DNA from: Lunularia cruciata | Lineage: Eukaryota > Streptophyta > Marchantiopsida > Lunulariales > Lunulariaceae | Direction: 5' to 3' | DNA length: 64,000 nucleotides | Assembly (NCBI GenBank): GCA_948567375.1 | Contig: OX419757.1 | Location: forward strand, 75,826,001 to 75,890,000 | Part shown: positions 58,001 to 64,000 of the stretch, piece by piece | How the letters are laid out: the number at the start of each line of letters is the position of its first letter | How positions within the stretch are numbered: position 1 is the first letter of the stretch | The notes under the pieces: model-generated | Told to the model about the DNA's origin: nothing | Databases searched by the model: none | The model's input: the letters and a program-made list of their open reading frames with translations, nothing else | Made by a program: the position numbers and the translations under genes

Positions 58001-60124
58001 AGTGTATATATGGAGTGTATATATGTACGTATATAACAGACGGTGCAGTTACCTTTTGGAATGCAATTGCATGCTTCTCTTGTTTGGCCAGCCTCAAAAT
58101 ACCCCTGTCATAAGATCAGGAAACGGAGAAAGGAATATTTTTTAATTGTCAAGTCGCTCATGATCACTTGCATGCTCACATTGACAACAGAGAAGAAAGA
58201 AAGGAAGACCCTGTTCCAATCTCCACAAAAGGAATGCCTACAGAGTTTTGCAAAATTCGTGTCTCCTAATGGTGAGTCCCTCAGAGATCAATAAGGTTGT
58301 GGCATGTTATAGAACTAAACCTTCTCCAAGCTAGAGGCGCAGTTGCTAAGTTGAATTCGTCCGCTGTAGAAGCACTGGAGGATGCTGTTTCTGCTATAGA
58401 CAGTAAATTCAGAGCAGCTGTCCAGCCTTCTGCACCCTTCCATAGGAGTTTTCCTGCAAGCCAAGCACAAACAAACTGAGTGCCTTAATCAAAACCGTAC
58501 ACGACTATCCCCATCCATACTGAGGTTCACAACCGCACAAAGGGACTGATCATTTCTACAACACGATTGACATTGAAACAGTTCGGAAGCACATCAACAT
58601 TATCAGCATTCAACGACAAGCACATTCTGCATACAAACTGATCATTTGGTAGCGACACGGTGACATAAGGCAACTGTAACTCCAAACCATGCCTTGTATC
58701 TTGCGGGAATAGGACCTGGAGTTACTTCACAAAAAGTATGGAATAGTATGGAATAGACCAAGTGACATAAGACATACCTAACACTACTGAGACAAGCTAA
58801 AAAACCTTTTGGATTGTAGGGATGTAACAGGCCACCAGAAGCACCAGATGCTCCTCCCCCAACACCTGCTTCATCAAAGAGTTCCACACATACAGGCGCT
58901 GAAGAGCTCGTTTGCTGCCAACAGGCAGAGTAGGTCAGCATCACAGGCAGCCGTGGGAATCACCAATAACCATTGCGCTTAGATTCTGAAGATCTTACAC
59001 GAAAATCATATGGACGAGAATATACCTGCAGTAGATGCCATGCAACTGATACTCCAGCAAAACCTGCTCCCAACACCGCAAACCTGCACATGTGATTGGT
59101 TTGAGTGGAATACTAACAGAGAAGAGTTTGCCGAAAATCTCAATCTGAATAGAAGAAAAGGAAAAGTCGAGCCTCCTTATCAGCTTATTAGGTGCTTCAG
59201 GTTCAAGCTTCAAGGAGCAATAGTATCTAGAGCTTTCCTTAAGTAGGAGCAACAACACAAGACTACCCCTCAAATAAGTCCCCGTATAAGTATCGTACAG
59301 AGTCCAGACGGGTGAGCTCTATCAGTTGCGTACAGAAACAAGTTACAGAGTGTAAATGGAATCTTCGATGGAATTCAATCGTGGTGAAATAAAAGAAATA
59401 CTAAAGGCTGCCAGAGTTTAAAATTAAAGGTCTTATACATATCCGAGTTTCTGGGTAGTCACAATTAAAACAAGAACCAGAGCAAATTTCTAAGCATCGG
59501 CGGACAGCTTGTTCTCTCTTCTTATTCAATTGTTCTGTTGACAACCTACATGATGTATGGAAGTACTTTCAGTTCCTGAATGAGAATGAACAAGAACTGG
59601 TTACAAAAGCTTTTCCGTCGGCAGATTACAAAAGCTAGTCGGCACTTGGGAGACTCTACTGAAATTTCCTATAAATACTTTCATGCCAGAACAAATGATA
59701 TCCTCATTTGCCAAAACGGTGGCGACTAAAATTGTCTGCAGAGAAGTATTCCGTCGAGAGAAATAACATATATCAGCTCAACTCGTCCACACGCTTTTGC
59801 GCACACAAAGCTTGGAAAGATAGATCATGAAAGCACGCAACGGTTTCAAGAGCTGTGAGCAAGATATCTGGAACTCCGTTGGCCAATTCAAACTTCAATG
59901 TGTCCCAAAAACTTAAGGTCGAAATCCAATTCACTAGATCGAAACCACACAGTTTGTGATATAGTCATGCTGGGGAGAACCTCTTACCTGCGCTGGCCCG
60001 GAGGTACCGGAATAGGCACCGCAGCAGACACCAGCTGCGGCAGAACGCTCGCAGCCATAGCACCACTTGAACCCGCAATCTCCAGCGCGCTTGAAGACCA
60101 CCTCAAGAAACCGGGAAGGACCAT
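55070..60124 (-). CDS. FAD-dependent oxidoreductase, DAO family
   Basis: Nine exons on the minus strand: 60124-59988, 59083-59026, 58914-58806, 58453-58321, 58104-58053, 56729-56580, 56476-56365, 56016-55890, 55562-55070. Phases agree at each junction and the product is 456 residues. The FAD dinucleotide-binding motif is VLGAGFAGVSVAWHLL (from residue 48), followed by ELFDE and GASGASGGLLHPYNPK, as in the D-amino-acid oxidase/glycine oxidase fold and the MnmC oxidoreductase domain. Later landmarks are LLWKGAEGW, RGILRLA, ALHIPQAINVHPQRYLQALW, VIVCLGAQAKLLPEL and the C-terminal GLRAIPPRTSLGSLPLAGC and WWLFGGLGSRGLIHHAWLG. Plants have a conserved single-copy protein of this kind; its substrate is unknown to me. 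The N-terminus (SSSALEIAGSSGAMAASVLPQ) suggests plastid or mitochondrial targeting. The acceptor of the last exon is the least certain. Confidence 0.87.
55580..55808. repeat. Imperfect ~100-bp direct duplication in intron 8 of FAD gene
   Basis: 55580-55681 and 55714-55808 share CTTGTTGATCACATACATCG, CAGAGTCTCCAT, AGGTCGGGTG and CACAAACTGGGACTCTTCTT. The first copy abuts the acceptor of the last exon. Confidence 0.85.
56098..56207. repeat. 55-bp tandem duplication in intron 7 of FAD gene
   Basis: Units 56098-56152 and 56153-56207 share TTTATACATTTAAACATTTT and differ at about five positions. Confidence 0.88.
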
Positions 60125-61017
60125 GTAGGAATGAAAGGAGTACCGGCACAGTATGGTGTTGTTCCAGACTGGAGGATTGTCAACATATCGATTCTGTGCC
60201 ACTGATCGACAATTGGAGACCGAAAATATGTGTTACGGGAACCGACAAAGGTCCCATGGGATAGTTATGACACCCAATGTCAAGTTTAAACGGCATTTAT
60301 TAGAACTAATTATCTATTATACAGAACCGAGATTTCGGTACGAGAACCGGAGAGAGTGGCAATTACGCTCCGTGAGCGCGCCAGACAAGGATAGAAGACC
60401 GAAAGCTACTGTATGAGGATCCATGGAAGAGACAAATGAACGTTATGCTGCGCCACGAAGGATAGGGGACCGAAAGTTAGTCGGTGTGAGGATCGGAAAT
60501 GCTGACGATTACTCGTTGTGAGCGTGTGAAGGAAATCTTATTTCCCACCCAAATCTTCATGGTCGTTTTTCCAGTTGAGCGATTGCGGTAGAATCAGGAA
60601 TGAATTGGTATAGGGACAAAGACCTTTCAGTCTTGCTGGCAGAAGATTGTGGGATTGTGGAGGTGTGCAGACCTCGAAAAGTCAGTACTTTAAGTGCACT
60701 CCCAACATGTAGGAGATGACAGACCTCATACATGTTGCGATTCGACCACTTGTATTGTTTCTTCATGTACTCCCACAGCACACGCCGACGAAACCAAGGA
60801 CACCAAACTCGGCACGCGGAGAAGTCAAGAAGTGAAGCTTTTGATGCCATGTAGAATAACTCAAATGACCAAGGATTGACAAACTTTCAGGCCGTCTCGT
60901 TCAATGAAATATTTAGGCACTCGGATTCAGAATTTAATCAAAGTGAAGACTACAGAATATCATACTGCACTGGAGGTTGCTGACAGCAGCTTTTAAAAGG
61001 ACTAGTTTATTAGATGG

Positions 61018-61054
<37 letters not shown>

Positions 61055-61058
61055 TGCT
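60125..61058. other. FAD gene 5' region and TANGO2 3' flank
   Basis: Contains the promoter and 5' UTR of the FAD gene on the left and the 3' UTR of the TANGO2 gene on the right. A TA microsatellite lies at about 61020-61049. No other gene was supported. Confidence 0.5.
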
Positions 61059-61904
61059 CTAAGCAGTTTTCTCTATTTGAAACTCCACTGTGGTGTCGTC
61101 CCACACGCCTTTCTCCAAGCTCCTCTCGAAAACGGAAACGGCTCCGTTTCTCCGGATACCAACAACGGACATGCATCGAGTACCATAGAAGTTCCCGAAC
61201 AACTGGGTTTCGACAAAGATCGAGCTTAAATGTTGTTCAAACTCATGTGAGCATCCTGTCTCGGCTACTTGTACGGCAGTATCGCCCTTTGTGCGATCGG
61301 CAAGAATTCGCTCTATAATCAGCTCACTCTGTAGATGTTCGTCTCCGGCAGACGATGATCTGGAAAGAATAGATTCCAGCTCGAGCTTTCCCCGCTCCAT
61401 TTTCGGCCATTTGCTATCAATGCCCCCGTTACTCAACGCATGGATCCCGGGACACAATTTGCGCACAACAGGTTTGGTATTTTCAGGGCGGTTTGTGAGG
61501 TATGCCATTTCTCCCCTGACCGCATCAGCTACGACGAGGTTAAAACCATTGTACTTATCTGCTTCCAGAGCGATTTCCTCAAGGTATTCCAGAGGGCTCA
61601 TTTCACTTTCAAGGAATCGGGTGGGAAGCGCGCCTCGGCTGATCACATCGGTCCGCTCGTTTCCAAAATTCGCCACGACTTTGGCCTCCCGCACATTCGT
61701 GAGGAAGGCTAAGCGGCCAGTTTTTGTGATTCCCAGCCATGTCCCTCCCCCGGATACATCTCTGCCTCCCACGATTTTCGAATCTTGCTTTTCGTGCCAG
61801 AAATGCAACGGAAGCGTGGGACGAGCATAAAACTCATCTCTGTTGAGAGCTAGGACGATCCAAAAAGCCGGGTGCTTGTCCAGAAGCCAGAATGATACAC
61901 ACAT
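61059..61904 (-). CDS. TANGO2/NRDE-family protein
   Basis: An intronless 281-residue protein of the NRDE (formerly DUF833) family, named after human TANGO2 and the N-terminal Asn-Arg-Asp-Glu signature. It starts with MCVSFW, so Cys2 becomes the N-terminal residue after Met removal, as in Ntn-hydrolase-like members. The signature LALNRDEFYARPT is present, followed by IVGGRDVSGGGTWLGITKTG, FLTNVRE and RGALPTRFL. Further landmarks are YNGFNLVVAD, YLTNRP, GIHALSNG and, near the end, FGTRCMSVV-like YGTRCMSVVGI. Length matches the family. Human TANGO2 is linked to mitochondrial and lipid metabolism; the plant role is not established. The ATG at 61904 is fixed by the conserved Met-Cys start. Confidence 0.94.
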   Translation of the reverse strand: MCVSFWLLDKHPAFWIVLALNRDEFYARPTLPLHFWHEKQDSKIVGGRDVSGGGTWLGITKTGRLAFLTNVREAKVVANFGNERTDVISRGALPTRFLESEMSPLEYLEEIALEADKYNGFNLVVADAVRGEMAYLTNRPENTKPVVRKLCPGIHALSNGGIDSKWPKMERGKLELESILSRSSSAGDEHLQSELIIERILADRTKGDTAVQVAETGCSHEFEQHLSSIFVETQLFGNFYGTRCMSVVGIRRNGAVSVFERSLEKGVWDDTTVEFQIEKTA

Positions 61905-64000
61905 ATCTGCTTCAAACCTTGTGCAGCGTGAGTGAGTTGGTGGGTCTTCTCCGAGTAGCTGAACGAAGTACCTCTGCTACACCTAAGCTCTTGGTGAAGA
62001 GTAGTCAGATCTCTTCCTGTTCTGGAGGGTCTCTAGGTCTCAGTTCTTCGTCCAACCTGCATGAATCACTCAAACCTCGGTCTCTTCCTGTTCCCTTATT
62101 ACTCACTGCTGCAGCTCGAAGCAAACTTCAGCCCGAAGCAAACTTCAGCCCGAAAAGCTAAATCAGAATACTCTATAAGCCCTATTTCTTTGTTTCTGCA
62201 ACATAAGAGATCAAAGCAATTTGATAAGCTTTACTAGAAGGAGTGAACCGATTCGTCCAGCAATCAAAATCTTTCAAACTCGAAGGTCATATCGTGCCAT
62301 AGTAATAAGCATTCTAAGAACCGGGGATGCCCTCTATATCTGACCTTTCCCTCAAATGTTGATCATTACTAACCTTTAACCAACTCGTCGTTGTCGCTTA
62401 CCCCTGCTGCTCTTTTCTTCCGTATTCAAAATTTATCTCGCTCACATCTCAAATTCCACCCCATCAAGAGTGATGATTTTCTTAAACTAGACCTGCGTAC
62501 GCACCAGCGTTTGAGTCACTTTCTGCATCTGATTATACATTGCAAAACCGCAGGGGAGGTACTGGGAGCTTTAATTCCTTCCGTAAAGTTCTTTCTTCAA
62601 TGTAGTCTGGGACTTGCAATTTCTCTGCGCGTGCGGCTGCATATCTCCGGCAGCCTATTGTAATTTGAAGCGCAGGCGCACCATATGCACTAGGTTTACT
62701 TCTGGGCTTGTATTACACACAGCGAATGTTCATCGGAGATACTAAGTCGAAATGGCGGGTTTATCGTCATGTTTGGATGCCAACTAGTTTCCTCCAAGGA
62801 AGTAAAGGTAGTTTCCTGAGTTTGGTGTCGTTAATTGACTTAAAAATAAGACAGCGAAGGATGCATCGGGAATAATCTAATGTCGATTACGATTGAACGG
62901 TGAAGTAGTACCATGGCCCGTATCGTCCTACTTAATTGATGACGGCACTGCACGAATGTAGGATCGGACAACAGTGTGTAAATTCCTCAATTTTGTCCGA
63001 GTACTGACAAACCAAAAGAGGGAGTGCGGCCCTTGCCGTCAGGTCTTGTCATTCTTCCAGCGTTGGACTATTTGATCTTCAGAGCTAACTTGTTCACGCG
63101 CATTTGACCTGCCAATAACGAGATCCTAATTTCGTATCACATTCCCACATGGGACACAAAAAGCTCTCCTACTTTGCAGTCGTCAGGTCTACTGTGGTTT
63201 GGTCCACGTTGATGTTTGTGTGTAATAGCTGGAGGAAGTCACTCAAACTAGATGGACGTAGGTTGGAACTCCAAATTCAAGTCGACGTCCAATTTCTAAG
63301 GATGTTGATATGGATCCAGTATGGAGATCGACAATGTGGACAATGTAGAGCTGTCCGTTGTAGTAGAGACTTCACCAGCTTCCAACTATGGTGCTGAAGT
63401 CCAGCATGCGCGGGTGTGGTGGTAAAAGCTGTTTTCGAGGAGGATTTTAAAGTGAAAGAGAATTAGGAAAGGAAGATCTAAATGAATCTAAATGAAGGAC
63501 TGGATAACACAAAAATGAGAGTATGTCAGTTTAGCTGTGCTCAACTTGACAGACGATCCTTCTAATTTCCACTTTAAATTCTCATTGAGACATGAACCAT
63601 ATTGGAAAGTGTCTGACAGTTTACCTCCGGTAAAGCTCGCTCCTAGAGCGCCTATCAGACTTGAGAGACAGGGACATTGAGCTGAAATCCAACCGAGACA
63701 ACGAAACGAGCATATCCAACAGAATCCAGCTGCGATGGCCAGAAAAGCGGTACCTGCTCAATTCAGTACATTTCACGTTTAGACCACGGTACCCGTCAGA
63801 GTCAATCGAATGAAGAGATATTCCATTCCGTCACGGAAACATCAGAGACTCGGCAAGTTGGTTGTAGGTGCGTTTCATCACCGGCAATGGGAAGGAGTCC
63901 TCGTTGAAGTCAAGGGCTCTAGATGTATACAGATGTCACCTGGATAATTACAAATTGGGCTCAATACTCTGAACTTACAAAAATTGGACCCTGCCAAGAG
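61905..64000. other. TANGO2 upstream region, no further gene seen
   Basis: The first few hundred bases should hold the TANGO2 promoter. Open frames at 62391-62663 and 63149-63397 are short and show no motif. Nothing else can be supported up to the end of the window. Confidence 0.5.

Noticed and set aside
61020-61049. Run of TATA as a promoter
   Set aside because: It is a simple TA microsatellite downstream of the TANGO2 stop codon.

Overview
The window is nuclear DNA of a land plant. Spliced genes with GT/AG introns, a plastid-type tRNA adenosine deaminase, a plant ureidoglycine aminohydrolase, an LRR receptor kinase and a Ty3/gypsy chromovirus all point that way. A bryophyte such as a moss is my best guess, but nothing here proves the clade.

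Layout. 0.2-1.8 kb: last three exons of an unrecognised gene (+). 3.7-9.6 kb: AT-rich, transposon-derived DNA. 10.8-12.0 kb: 40S ribosomal protein SA. 13.5-15.8 kb: a three-exon gene (-) for a small, probably plastid, membrane protein. 17.3-20.5 kb: an intronless LRR receptor kinase (-). 21.8-32.7 kb: a nested transposon cluster. 32.7-44.1 kb: more copies and tails of the same LINE family. 44.7-49.2 kb: (S)-ureidoglycine aminohydrolase (-), 13 exons, rebuilt completely. 49.5 kb: tRNA-Gly(CCC). 50.3-51.5 kb: a CW zinc-finger protein. 52.0 kb: tRNA-Glu(TTC). 53.1-54.3 kb: C-terminal part of the tRNA adenosine deaminase TADA (-). 55.1-60.1 kb: a nine-exon FAD-dependent oxidoreductase (-), rebuilt completely. 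61.1-61.9 kb: a TANGO2/NRDE-family protein (-). The last 2 kb hold nothing I recognise.

The transposon cluster is the most notable part. A non-LTR retrotransposon family has the domain order of R2/CRE-type elements: N-terminal C2H2 finger, reverse transcriptase, C-terminal zinc knuckle and restriction-like endonuclease. It is present as two near full-length copies (about 3.7 kb), two 3' fragments and at least six short 3' tails. One full-length copy is bounded by a 13-bp target-site duplication. It was later hit by a chromovirus, by a solo LTR of the same chromovirus family (5-bp duplications TGGGG/TGGGG), and by a third 0.63-kb LTR-like insert. Subtracting the inserts leaves about 3.73 kb, matching the other full-length copy. 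The chromovirus LTRs carry several canonical heat-shock elements (TTCnnGAAnnTTC) just upstream of a TATAAATA box. This predicts a heat-responsive retrotransposon, similar in principle to ONSEN of Arabidopsis but in an unrelated family.

The host genes do not form an operon-like system. They cover translation (RPSA, two tRNAs, TADA), purine-nitrogen recycling (UGLYAH), signalling (RLK), chromatin reading (CW) and metabolism (FAD oxidoreductase, TANGO2).
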